A DNA stretch of 64,000 nucleotides from Silurus meridionalis (taxonomy: Eukaryota; Chordata; Actinopteri; Siluriformes; Siluridae): NCBI RefSeq assembly GCF_014805685.1, contig NC_060899.1:11633954-11697953 (forward strand), written 5' to 3'. Shown in pieces: positions 46,801 to 61,300 of the stretch (position 1 is the first letter of the stretch; the number at the start of each line of letters is the position of its first letter). The notes beneath the pieces are model-generated. The model was not told where the DNA came from and did not search any database. It worked only from the letters and a program-made list of their open reading frames with translations. The position numbers and the translations under genes were made by a program.

Positions 46801-49800
46801 GACGTCGGCCCCTGCTTTAGCCATCGCGACAGCCATGTCTTCTTTTCCATGCTTAGCAGCCCAGTGCAGAGCGGTCTGAGAAACACAAACACTCAGTGTA
46901 ACACATCGGAAATACTGTACATGAGTCCACACTCCAAGTTTCTCTCCAAGAGATAAAACAGCTTTAAAAGTAGGTGAAAATAAATAACCATAATCATATG
47001 ATCCTCCTTGTACCAAAGGACATATTTGACTTGAATGAATGCTACAATCGTCCTCAGCACACATTTTATGCACATCATTTAAAAGTGTGCAATCATTTGA
47101 CTATTAATTAAAGGCAGAAAGTCTTTATTTTAATCCCTCAATTAGACAGAACACATAGAAAATAACAAAAAAGCAGCCAAACCAACTAATAACTATATTC
47201 CTCAGTGACCTCAGTGCTGAAAACATTAACTTTTATAATAACGGGGTGAGATTTGCTTCACGTCCAACACTAGAGGAATCAATGACGTACAGGAAAGATA
47301 TAATGCAAGATCTTTTTACTGTTCGCCGAAAAGACTTTATTCGAGGATAAGACTTATGATCATTTTTGGGGGAAATCTGTAATATATATCAATTTGAACA
47401 TATTGCAAATCATGGGATTGAATAGACACAGTATGCTTTATAAACTAGCATACAAATTAAAACGTATTAAACATGTCAAGTATGCTATGTTCTTAAAGCA
47501 GAGATTTACTTTTAGTACATTGCAACTATTTACAATAATATTACAATATAAATACAATAAGTACACTATAAAAACTTGCCACGTATTGACAAAAAAATGA
47601 TGAGCAATTATAAAATGTTACATAATTCATGCATTAATAAATGGCTCATTCACCTTTAAACAAGAAACATTATAAACTTTAGAACTTAATGAAGTTGCTC
47701 TTAAATTTAATTAGATTTAAAAAATAATAATTTAAATAATATTTCATATAGTTCTACCCCTGAATGACTGATCACTTAAATCAAATAGGTTAAAAGATAA
47801 AACCCATCATCTCTGTTGTCATCACATAATTAAACATTATGATTATTATTATTCGTAGTAGTAGTATAGTGTGTACTATTTGGTATACACTTTAATATGA
47901 TTGCAAATGTATTCACACGCCTGCTGTCACTTACATACATATATAGTTTATTCATTACAGTTCTGTAAAGTGATGTTTTGCTCATTTATTTACTGTATAT
48001 TATTAATTACAGTTCACTCCCCCATACTGATCCCTGTTCTTTAAGACTCCGGGTTAGGCTAGACCACGTCTCGAAGATATTTTCAAGTGACAATGGAACG
48101 CGTCTCCATCGTAAATAGTCGCCTGTACTTGAATGCTGTTTAATGTTATGCTCATTTGCTATAAACTTTTGTCTAAAACTACAACTTTGCATTTCTCAAT
48201 AAATGACAACAAAATTTGCATCTGTTTGTAGATGAATGGAACATTGTGGAATGCCCACAAAACCAGTTAGTTCCTGTTCTTACGTGACAGGCCCTAGAAA
48301 TAGTCATTTAACCACCCACTCTTGATCTACTTAGTCTTGAAACTAAATGCAAAATACAAAAAAAAAACTAAACCTTTTTTTTTTTTTGTAAGCCAGAATG
48401 TTGTAAGCCGGACACACAAAAATATTCATCGAATGTATAAAAAGCTTCCTCGTATCAAAATGCTTTTTTTGTTAAATTATTTTTAATAGTTTCATAATTG
48501 TATTATTGTATGTTTTTTTGTTTAGAAGCTTCAACTCTAAAAGCAATCATCGTGTATAAATGCTTGATTATAACCCTGGTGGAAAATGAGAAGGTTAATA
48601 AACACTGTCTAATTTAAAAGCTCAACAGGAATGTGATACAAGATTAGTTGTATTAAGTGGCTTGTTGGTTCCTTCTTTACGTAAGATCACAGGTTTTAAT
48701 CCCTAACAAGGCTTTCTGGGAATCGCACAATCCCTGTGCAACATGACCCGAGCTTTCATACATCAGCTATGCTCGGTTTGCTTTTCCTGGCTTGCTCCTC
48801 ACTCAGAGAATGGACACGGCCGTGGGCTTCTGTTGGTCATTGGAGGAGGGGCCCAGCTGCGCTCGGAGAGGACGGATTCCTGCCATCTAATGGCAGCCTA
48901 ATTACAAAACAACAAACCAGTGTGCCCACTGCGGGGGAAGCTTGGGCCTGTCACCCAGTGCAAGATTGATGATGTTGGTATGACCCTGTGATGGAGGACC
49001 CACCCAGGCATCAGCCCACTGACAAGCCCATCAAGAAGACACAGGGCCACCACCACCACACACACACACACACAAGCTGAAGCTACACTAATGGACAAGC
49101 ACTGAGAACAGAAATGATGGATTCTACATGCACAACCTGATGTTTAACAACACACTCAGGCTAAAAAAGCACAAACACACGGATGTACAGTAATCACGTG
49201 TTCACGCTCGCCTTTCGTTTGTTCGAAGGCCATTTGGATTTGTTCTGCACAACTCCGTATATTTATCTTTTTTTAACGCTGATGAGTATGAGAATGAAAC
49301 TGTAGACTATTTCTACAGTTTGAAGAGTGTCAAATGATTTGGGTAAATCCCTTATAATAAATCAGCCTGACAAATAAAATAATAAAATGAACCTTTTTTT
49401 TAAACGTGTAGAAACACGGTTTGGTTATAACCTGCTTTTCTTTTTCTCTCTCATGCGTTTTGTAATAAATCGTGTGAAAATGACCCAAACAGCTGTTGGT
49501 AGTGTTTTTTTTTTTTACTCCTCTATATTCCACTGTATGTGTCCCTGGTGCAGCAGGACGACCCTCAGCCCCTCCTCTAGGCTCGGCCCTTGAGACAGAT
49601 TGTGATAAATGGAGTCTGGCTCTTCTATCTACGGACCCATTGTCCTCGATGTCACACTCTCGAGACGGATTGGTCATCGTGCCGTTTGAGCGACAGTCCG
49701 ACAGGTCTCTGGGGGTGAGGTGTGACGGACGATGGCCGACAGGATGTGGCGTCTCCTGTCCTCATTGCTCAACTTCCTGTCTAGGCCCTGCGGGGTGCCC

Positions 49801-52800
49801 CTCTGGCGACACTGAGTAAAATAGAGCAGTAAAACATCCGTGTCCTGTTCTAGGACTGTTAACAAGGGGCACAATGGGGTGCACTGCCACACATATTCAC
49901 AACATCTTCGAAAAAGGAGGAGATGGGGAAATGATATACTTACAAACTGGAGGAAGGAAGAGACGGGTCCAGGACAACGGGAAGAGAGAGCCGTGGTATA
50001 CAGGACATGAAGGGGAGATATAGAGAAACACAGAAAGAGAGAGATAACAGGAGGGGGTAAGGGATGGGTACAGGTGGCTTTTCATTCGCACGTTATCTAT
50101 CTTGCACTCGTTGACGGACAGGTCCAGCTTGCAATGCTCAAAGGCCAGGAATGTTTACGCTGCATCTGGGATGACGGGCGTTTATTTTTGGGGTCGCCCT
50201 GCGAGAGGAGCAGCTGGAATTCCAACCCCCTGCCAAAACCGCACCCTTCAAACATGTGAAAGGAAAACGCAGATAGCGCTTGTGTCAGGTTACCTGCTAT
50301 TGCTGTAATGGTGCATTCCCTGAGGCTCAAGGCGATGCTTAACCACTTTGAGTGCGTGGAGGACTTAAGCCAAAGCCAAAGAGGAAAAAAAAAAGAAAAC
50401 AACAACAACAAAAAAGAGCATCCCTCTCAAGCAATGCTTAAGCTCTGATAAAACCTTAAAAGTCACTTAAGAGTAGAAACAACCCTTAATGACAGGAAAT
50501 TTTCTAATTCACCATGACCAATCAGGCACTTTGCCAACTTAATATTGTCTGGCGTGACCTGGCCAGCTTGGCATGCAAGTCCAGGCTGGCAGCCAGCGAA
50601 CGGAGGGAGGGCATCAAAGCCACCCGAGGTCAGACCCGACATTGTTCCCCAATTAATCCTAGCCTGCGCTATTACTTTCAGATTATCTTTAAGTGGTTGA
50701 AGTCTTTGAGGTGGCACCTAATCTCCCCTGTACTTCAATGCTTGCTGTTGTATCTTGTCCGGGTGGGGAAGGGAGAGGCTTAGTGGCTCTTAGAAGGTGG
50801 TCCAAGCCAGGACACTGTGAGAACTCCGGGCCAGGGAGGGACAACAAACACTGAGGCAAAGCTCTTAAGCGCACATGCAAGGGAGGGAGAAGAGACAAAT
50901 AAAAGGATTTGAGCTTGTTTTGAGGGTGCAGGAGCTAAAAAGCCATCTTTCATAATCCTTTTGATAGTAGGTCTTTGAAATGTAAGCCTGGGACAGATCC
51001 CCCCCTCCACAACTCCCTCCTTTTTTTTTTTTTTTTTTGCGTTCCTTCACTCTGCACTTGGGGGAACCAGGGAAAGAACTGTGTAGAAACGCGAACATTT
51101 TTTTGCGGTAGAAGACGTCATTAGAAATCATTTGCTATTTGCTATTGAGATTTAAATGATTACTCACCCCCTAAAGGTTTTCAAGCGCCGACCAGAGAAA
51201 CGTATATTAGAGGAAAAAAAATGGAAAAGAAAGATATCATTAGCAAATAGTTATGATAAATGTTAAAACTAAGTAAGGGTTTTGAAGAGCTGGTACTTAC
51301 TGAGGTAAAATCCTGGATTGGTGTGTGCATGTAAAAAAAACAAAACAAACAAAAAAAAACAGCAGAACATTATTTATAACATCAACATTTGCTGATAAAT
51401 CTGTTAGAGGAGGTTTAATCTAAATAGTACTTTTTTGTTGGCCAGTGAGGCGTCCTGTTTGAGCAGCTGGGTGAGGTGTGAGAGTCTGCCACATGCTGCA
51501 GAGTAGATCCACTCTTTCTCAATAGGATCCAGCTGCAGCGAAAAGCACGACAAGAACACACTCAGGTGAACATCACTAACATCACCGTGCTGAAATATCA
51601 AACATCTGTTTGGTACGAGCACACGGCTGCATCACGGCCCACAGGTGCAACGTGATAAGGTCGGGTTTTGATTGCGACATACGATAGAAAGAGACTAGAA
51701 GATGGCGTATAATACAAAGAGAGATCCAGATGTGAAGTGAAACGATTTGGGCTGAAGATAATATTTTAAAAAAATGTTTTACGAGAAATTTCTTTAAAAA
51801 ATACTGTACAAGCTTATTTTCATGTTAGAATTCGACAGCTAATACTTAAACAATAATGATAAATCATGATAACGATCGAAATAATAATGATAAATTGAAA
51901 AAACTTTTATTTAACCTATTTACAGAAAACCTCACCTCATCCAGAAACACCTCGCCTTGCATCGTTCATGCGTCGCGAGACTCACGACTTCGTGAAATTT
52001 CATCGTAGACAAATATTAAAGTAGAAAAACTTTGCAGACAATTACGCAAAATTCGAAAAACACCGACGCGAAAACAAAATAATGGAAATATGAGAACTTT
52101 GGGTACCACACAATTATTTAGGCTTTTAAATGATTTTATACATTACACAAGATTGTTTTGTATATAAATATATATAAATATTTTATCATTTATTTTGATG
52201 CAATTTTAAACCCTTTTATTTCCTTTAATAGGTTTTAATATAAATTATAAATATAATTTAGCATAAACCAAATTTTTTTTCTCCAATTAACAAAAAGTCC
52301 AAAACCTGACCTGATGCGATATCTGTATTGTATCGCATATCGTGAGAATCGCAATTTATTTTCATCATATTAACCAACCCTTAACTAAGAACACTAATTT
52401 TTGAACTTTTATTACCCTTAAATTAACTTAAATTATAATTTAAGTAAAATCTGAATTTTTAAAGTGGATGAAAATCATTTTAAACGTGTCTTTTGACAAA
52501 ATGTCGTTTTTTTCAGGGGGTTTTTTTGCGATTTTTTTATTATTTTGCTTTATTATATTCATGATAGCAACAGCCTATAGTAGTCTTTTAAATATGCATA
52601 TATTTTATTTAAAATGGGAAAAAAAATTCTGTAGTAAGAAGTTTGTCTGCTTTAGAACAATGTACATTACGAGCACTACACAAAAAACTGAATTAATTTA
52701 ACATTTATAGAAGGAGTCTCCAGCATCAGTGGTGAATGTTTATGTAGTCATAGTGTGGATGTGGAGAGAAAAAAAAATCGATGAATTGTTCTCTATAACA

Positions 52801-53833
52801 GGACACTTACAGCAACATTTGCAGAGCCTACACTACCCGTAGATTCTTCCTCCTGCTCCGATTCAGACTGGAAAAATAATAGACAGACAGAGAAGAGGAA
52901 AAAAAAAGAGAAAAAGAGATTAGGTGCATTTTAATACAAAACAAGACTTTCATAATACATGAGATCTGTTGCTCATCTCCAATACACAAATTCTGTCCCT
53001 GTGTATGTGTGTGTCAAAGCAGCAAGCTTCCTCCTCGTCACTTCTACTGTGTGTGTTTCTAAAAGAATTTCCGTCACCGTCACGCTGTTAATCAAGCAGC
53101 GATGTGTGAGACTCGTTGGTTTGGCTGTAAGTACAGCATAAGGACCATAGACATCAATACACACTCGGGGGGGGGAGGTATTACAGAAGAGATCACAGAT
53201 TCTGGGTAGTGATACAATGCGAAATAAACGAGAAAGAAATAGAACATGAATAGAATATGAAACGTATTGCATTCTCAGAGGAGAGGATACGGGAGAAAGA
53301 CGAGTTTCCACCCTTTTTAAATAGAGACGAATCCAGGCAATGGCATGCGGTCAAAACCCAGAACAATTTGCTTCTCTGAAAGCTTAATTGCTCACATTGG
53401 GTACTTTGCTCCTTTTGAAATTATGTTCACGAGAGGCCAGAACACTTTGAGGGCCAATCTGGCTGTATGTACGCCGGCTGAAGTGTTCGTGAGAAAGGAA
53501 AATGGATGCTGATTTTTCCCCCCCAAAAAAAAAAAAAAAAAAAAGCATGTGATCGCTAAGTGTTCTGAGGGCAGGGGAGCTGCGGTCAGCCAGACAGAGA
53601 GCAAACACAGTCTTTCTTTCATGTGCTCTGCGCTAACTGTCCAAAGTGTCCGCTGTAAACGGTGCCGCATTTAACAGCTTAGACGGGCCGTGGAAAAGGT
53701 AACTACAGACAATCAGTTATTAACTGTCGGGACCTGAACATTCGCACTTGTCCTCTGATCCAGGTTTTTAAGCTTGAATGCGAGTAATTATTGCCATGGA
53801 AACTCACAGTAGGAGTTTTTACTTTATTTTGAA

Positions 53834-53877
<44 letters not shown>

Positions 53878-56746
53878 CATGCACAATTGGATTTTTCTAC
53901 ATGCACAGTTATGGTCTTTTGAATCCATGGATGAACAAGGAAATGCGGTTAAGAGTCAAACTCACTCATGTAACTGTATAGCTAATGTACATTACTTATT
54001 ATATTACAAGTAATATGCAGTGTTTAAGGCTTTGGGTTACTGAACAGAAGGCCAGAGGTTCAAGCCCCAGCATCACCAAGCCCCCTGAACCTTCTGTGCT
54101 CCAAGGGCGCTGCATGTCTGAACCAGCGTCCTGATATGTGAAGAAAGGATTTGACTGCACAAAAATGTCTTCCTTTAATATTTAATATATATAATTCCTA
54201 ATGTTGATTGCATTTTTATGTCTCTTTTATTTGTAATCTTTCTTCTTATTATTTTTTCTTTTATTTAATGAGATAGTGAATAATTGTTTTTAGTTAATAA
54301 ACAATTTATTCATGCAATTTTGTAATAAAATTAAACGAATGTTTCTTAATTAAATAATGAAAGACAGTTTCTACTGTTTTGTCTAATAGCTTTGCCAAAC
54401 CCGATCTACATCCGAATGGTGGGTGAAGAAAGATGATTATTTTCTCTCTAATGAGGAAGAACATGTTGCTGTTTTACACAACAACAGAGCGCATCTTTCA
54501 CATGGAAATCCGAGGCCTTTTCATGTTCTGCTTCCCCGAGCAGCTCCAGTAAAGCAGAATAATTGCTCTGTCGCCCCCTGGTGGTTTTGCACGGCATACA
54601 TTTTTTGGTTACATTTTCTTGCTTCTTTAAGTGCTGGAGACTAACCTTTGACCCCGAGTCCTTGTCCAGGTCATCCTCTGTGTCTGTGGGTTCAGGATTC
54701 TCCTCTGACAGTGGTTCTGGGTTCTCCACTGAATGATAGTCGACTGTTACCTGATTATTAACGACAGACAAGATCCTTTAGTAAAAACGAATGTTGAGAG
54801 GTACATACAGCATCCTGCACAGCATATATATAGACTTGTGTATAATCAGCTATTTGAGTATTCAATGTATTTTTTCTATGTAGCTTTTTTTTTATCGCTT
54901 CGAAATGTCTTGACAACTGAAACAGGAAACTGTACCGGTTGCAGTCAGTGAAAACTTTCCTGTTGTAGTGTTAAACCACAAACCACACTTCACAATCTAT
55001 AGTCGTGTTCTTGCCAACCAGCTCATGGCTCAAGCAACCCATTCACATGTTCTATTTTCTTCCTAATTCGTCTCCGATTCAGCAAACGAGTTCACGTTTG
55101 CGTCGCTGTGAGCCGTTTGTGCTCGAGTGACACATCAGAGCTCGGGTCTAATGTTTAATTCACACCCAGGCTGAAAGAATGGCTGTGACGCAGCATATCC
55201 GGGAAGGAAATTCACACTTGGGAAATGTGGCAAAACTGACAGCCACGGGTCAAAATGTAAAAAAACAAACAAGAATAAAGCTGGAGAAGGAAAAAAAAAA
55301 GTACCGGCGTCATTTACAATTTATTTTTGCGCTTGGCTGCTAACAAACGTTGTTTAATATCGTTCCTTGCATCATAACACCACTTCGTACCTCCATTGTC
55401 CTTTACTTATGAGTCTTTATTAGTCATATTATAAGCCAGATATCACACAAGTTAGCTCATCCCTGTCACATCTCTGCTACTAACAAGTGTGGGTGAAAGC
55501 TAGCATGTGCTTCCTGCAGGACACAGGGAGGCTGCCGGTCGCTACGTGTTTTTTTTTTCTTTTCAACTGTCGCAATAACAAGACAGACACCAACCATTGG
55601 TTAGTATTGCTCAGAATGTCTCGTGAATGTCTTGTGAAGTATATACGCATTGAATTCATTGCAGCCAAGCGATCTTATCACCTATCTCTCAACAGCCAGT
55701 GCAAAAAAAAAAAAATGCCATAACAAAGTTTCTCCGTCCACAGAATTCGGGCATGGGGTGCAGGCTTCTGCTGTCCTTCTCTTACACACTCCAGACCCAA
55801 TCAGAATCGAGGAATATGCCACAATTACATTTACATTTGCAGCATTTAGCAGACACCCTTATCCGGAGCGGCATAAAAAAACAACTTTGTGTTTCAAGGA
55901 ATAAATCCACACCATCCATGGTTAAAATACCATCAGCCTGTTGAGGGGAATTACTGCACACTTTTTCTTTTTTTTTATTTCTATTTTTTTATAATTACAA
56001 CGATCAAACAAACGGGTACATCCGAGCAATGAAACCAATGAGACTGTCCTGTTCATGTCTGAAAAACTATGGCAATTTTAAAAATCTTTCCGGATCTCTG
56101 ACTCGACATTCTACCATGGCTTCCCTCAGATATTTCACCACCACTTCACTTCCTGTTCCATTTGTTGTCTCCTGCATCTCCTTACAGAGACGCTTCCTTA
56201 TTATGTTAAAAACGTTCATTCGCTCGTTACTATAGCTTTTTTTTTCCTCTGATGATCAAGGCATTTCCACATTACATAATTTACTATAAAATCAAGTCAA
56301 GTCAAGAGGCTTTTTTTGGCATTTCCTCCAGAACCCTGGTGCTACAGTAAACAACATAGAGCTACAACACAACACAAAGCTACATAACATAAAGTGCAAT
56401 CTAGTGCAAACAGTGCAGACAAAAAACATTACAGACAGACAGACAGACAACACAAGACAGTGTGGGACAATACACATAACACAAGATAGCACCGACCAGT
56501 AAATCTACTGTATACTCTGAATATTCAGTACTGTGCAGAGGACTATAAAAACTATAACCAGGAGTAAAATAAAAACAAATACAATGCAGTGCAAAAACAG
56601 CAGTAGCAGCAGTTAAGAGGTGCAAAAAAACAGCATGTAAACGGGTTAAGTATTAATAGTAAATAAATGGTGGTGGAATGGTGGAGATGAGTAATGAGTG
56701 TGTGTTAAGTTCAGGTTGTACAGTTCAGTAACACACAGTTGAGTGA

Positions 56747-56799
<53 letters not shown>

Positions 56800-58087
56800 T
56801 TCCAGTTTAAAGTGTATATCTAAAGTGTATATATAGTCAAACTATTATCTTCATATTGCCTGACCCTAGACGCTAGCTCAGCATTTCAATACCAGTCTGG
56901 GCAAATATACACTTGGTCTGACGAACGTGGAACAAGTCCTGTTGCTTGTGCAATTGCACAAGGTTGCTGAGCTTTCTGGAGAGTGCAACTATTCAAAACT
57001 GCCCGTATTCTTTACACATGACCTAGCAGACGCCAAGCCCGGTTATGGCAGACGTCTCACACTTACGCCATCCGTTTCCTTTTTAGGCGAGTGAACGCCG
57101 TTTCCTACAGCAACTGCTATGAAAAATTGATTGCGGCACACTCAACACATGGCGTGTTTGATAATCGGGCGTGTTCGTAGTAATTCATAATTAATAAGAC
57201 GAATTGCCCTTTAGGACCAAAAGATGGCCGATTAATCATAATAAACAACCACGATACCCCGTTCTCTCCACCTGGCATAAAACGATTCAGCTGTCCTTAA
57301 AAATGCACCCAATGCCTACATAAAACCTGTCTATCTGCCGTAATCTCCCTTATCTCTGTGTGATTCTCCGCTCCAGGTGAGCAAACGCTTGGAAGCCAAC
57401 AGGGCACGCAAACAGCTTTCCAAGAGAACACTTGCCTGCAAATGAATGTGGGGCATTGGTAAACATCTCATGCTGAGCTTTAGTGGAAATGAGCTCTACA
57501 CAGGAACGCTATTGCATAAATCGTGGGATTTTTTTACAAATATATATTTATATTTTCCCTCAAAAATGTGAAAAATAAGGCAGAAAACCAGTGTAAATAA
57601 AAGACATGACTGACTGAATTAAGGTTAGTATGCGTTAGTATGATTTTATTATACACTATATGGACAAAATAAAATTGCTTTTTGAACATCCTATTCCACG
57701 TTTAGTCCCCATTTACTGTTTAGCCTCAGGGAAGATGTTCCACTAGATTTGGAGTATGCTTGTGGAGATTTATGGTCATTCATCCACAAGAGCGTTAGGA
57801 AAGTCAGGTACTGATGTAGGTGAGGTAAAGAGTCCTGGGGTGCAGTCAGCTTTCCATTTTATCCCAAAGGTGTTCAATAGGGTTGAGGTCAGAGCTCTAC
57901 AGCAGGCCACTCGAAATCTTGAACTCCAACCTGTATAAACTATATCTAGAAGAACCACAGGTCAGATGTCCTGATACTTTTGTCCATATAATGTAGGTTG
58001 AAGTGTTTAAAGCAGAATATACCGCTGTGACAAAAAAAACAACATGATGAAGCCACGTGTCCAATAAATAATTTCAATTACAACAAA

Positions 58088-58128
<41 letters not shown>

Positions 58129-58281
58129 AAACAAATTTTTCTTCTATTAATTATATATACAGTTAAAAAGCTGCAGTTGCTAAGCAGCATAAAGATCAGG
58201 ATATTTTGCAGACGGAGCAACGATATAAGTTAGATGGTGTCGAAAAAACTGGTGCATCGATACGGAATACGGTTATGGTCA

Positions 58282-58325
<44 letters not shown>

Positions 58326-61300
58326 TGTGTGTGTATTAAACTTAAAAGCAATCGTTTTAAACTTGAGCGAAGCAGCAAGCAGCATTGGGACCATTTACTA
58401 ATACGTCCCCAACTAGTGATGTACTCACATCCTCGCCCTCATCTGGCTCTTGGGCATCAGTAACAGTAATGGTGGGTCCTACACACCATTCCACTTGATT
58501 TGTGTTTCTCTTCAGAATACCCGACTGCAAATGAACCTGGGGTATTAGTACACAGAGAACGTCTCATGCATTCAATTTTATGGAAATGAGGACTTATTGT
58601 TCGATGAGCTTTCATAGAAATGAGCTTCACATGGGGAACCCTATTACATAAGTGGTGTGTAACTGTGTGTGACCTAAATCATTGTATCTGTTTTGTAGAA
58701 ATATATTACTAATATTCATAGAAAAATACTATTTGTCAAAAAAAGGTGTCAGGAATATGGTTACTATATGGACAAAAGTTTGTGGACACCGGACAATAAG
58801 GTTCCTACGGACGTTCGATTATCCCATTCCATATTTAATCTCCATTTGCTGTTATAAAAACCTCGACCCCAATGGAAAGAAGTTTAATAGATTTTGGAGT
58901 GCGCTTGTGGAGATTTGTGCACATTCAGCAATAAGGGTGGTAATAACACAATTGTGTGCCTCCGACATTGTGGTGACATTTTGGGGAAGAACTTCATATG
59001 GCTGAAAAAGTCAAGGTGTCCCAATACTTTTGTCCAAATTGTTCTGTGTGCACGTTTTTTTTTTCGCACTTGCTTCCGCTTTCCGCTCATTACATGATGT
59101 TGTTTTGTCTAACTAGCACGGTTTACTATATGTAAACAAAAAGTATTATTTTTAATGGTTTTTGTTTGGTTGTTTTTTTGTACAAATGTAAAAAAATCAT
59201 GAAAAAGTGTACATAAAAGGCATGAAATCAAAAGTGAGTGATTTGATCATATACTGTATGGAGGTGTTTGATAAACAGATCAGCATCATCTATAGACAGA
59301 AGTTAGGTTGGTTAAAAAAAAAAAATGGGTGTATTAATACAGATGTTATTTATGGTCATTTATGGCATTTAGAAACAGTTTAAACCGCTGCTTTTGTTAT
59401 TGATCCGACCGAAAGCAATCGTTCTGTTCACATTCAGAGATCTTGAGCTAATCAATGTGTTTTTTTTAACAGAGCATTATCTTATACTTTCCCATGATGT
59501 ACTCACATCTTTGCTCTCGTCTCGGTCTCGGTCTCGTGCATCGGTAACAGTAATGGTGGGTCCTACACACCATTCCACTTGATTCGTTTTCCTCTTCACT
59601 CCCTGCCCCGAAACCGCAGGCTCTGATTCACGCTCCTGCATGAGTTGCTTGTACTTCTTCTTCAGGATAAGGTACTTCTCTCCCTGAAAAAATAAAAATA
59701 CAAATTATTTAAAAAATACATTAGAGACAAAACAAATACCATGAAAATCTTACAAATGCTGGTTTCTTGGGTTTGAAATAAATGTGCCTTACTAAAATAT
59801 GTATTTGAGTATCCACATCATGACTGTGTGCATTAGAATACTGCTTGAAATCACAGAAAAGCTTCTCTAACTGAGAGAAACCAGAATTCACAGGAATTGC
59901 AGCTTAAAATAGAAATGCACTAAAACCCATATTAGGTATCAGATGAACTATTGCTCTGAAAATAAATTAGTACTGGATCTGCTTTCACACATTTTCCAGT
60001 GTTGCTTTATTTATCTAGTGATGACTGCAATGTTGACCTACCCCATGAACTGTCCTAATGAAAATACAATGAACTGCAAATTGCTTAAAAGTCTTCCATC
60101 ATCACCTGATTATATCTTAAATATATACAATATCAGGCATAAGATTATCAGCACCTGTATAATATTGCGTTGGTCCCCCTCTTGCTGCTAAAACAGTTCT
60201 GACCCATCGAGCATTAACAGCATTAACTTCTTCAGCAGTTTGAGCTACAGGAGCTCGTCTGTTGGATCGGACCACACGTGCCCTGAATTCGCTTCCCACG
60301 TGCATCAATGCGCCTCAGCCACCCATGACCCAGTCGTCTGACCAGCACTATTTGGCTTTTGTCAAACTCGCTCAAAATTCTTACATTTTCCCATTTTCCT
60401 GCTTCTAACACATCGACTTTGAGGACAAAATGTTCACTTGTTGCAGAATACATCCCACCCACTAAGAGGTGCCATGATGAAGAGATAATCAGTGGTATTC
60501 ACTTGTCATAATATTATAATGTCATAATGTTATATATCAATTTTGGAATGTGCTTGTGGAGATTTCACATTCTTTCAGCCACAAGCACTTTAGTAAAGTC
60601 GGGTACTAATGTAGGGTGAGGAGGCATGGGATGCATTCCAATTCCAATTTATATACAAGGCCACTGAAGCTCTCCCACTCTAATCAATGTACACCTATTA
60701 ATGCAATCTAATCATGGCTTTGGCACAGCGGCATTGTCATGCTGTCATGTCTGTGTAAAGCTGCTTTGAGACAATGTTCATTGTTAAAAGCGCTATACAA
60801 ACAAAAATGAATTGAATTGAATTTAAGGCTGTAGCAGGTTTGGGTCTCCCAGTATAGGTCAAAATTATATAATGATACAGGGTCACACTGGGAAGGGGGA
60901 AATTTTGGAACTAGAAGTTGGCACGTCAGTTTCCCGTGCGCTCATTTTGAAAAAACATGTTGAGCCTCAAGAAAGAAAAAGTCCTCGGGTGGTCCGTACA
61001 CCAGAGATTATCGAGGCTGCCATCGCGAGGATCCTTCGCTGATCCGTTCGTCAATGAGCTGTTTCTTCAAAATTAGCACTCACACAATCACCATTCTTAT
61101 AAAAGGTTTTACAGTGAAGGCTCCTTGTGCACCACTCTGCTGAGGTCACACTGATTCCAAACAATTGCAGATGCGCCGCAGGGTTGCCAAATACAAAATT
61201 TTCCCGTTTCCCTGCGCCACCCTGTATATGTCACATAGTAATTATCAAAAAATAGACACTAGACGGTCTTTCCAGAATCAGGAATAAGAACGAACAAAGG

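Noticed and set aside
49330..49892. Pair of minus-strand frames (SRECDIEDNGSVDRRARLHL and RKLSNEDRRRHILSAIVRHT)
   Set aside because: They lie in a sowah intron without in-phase splice sites and match no SOWAH segment; treated as a non-coding block.
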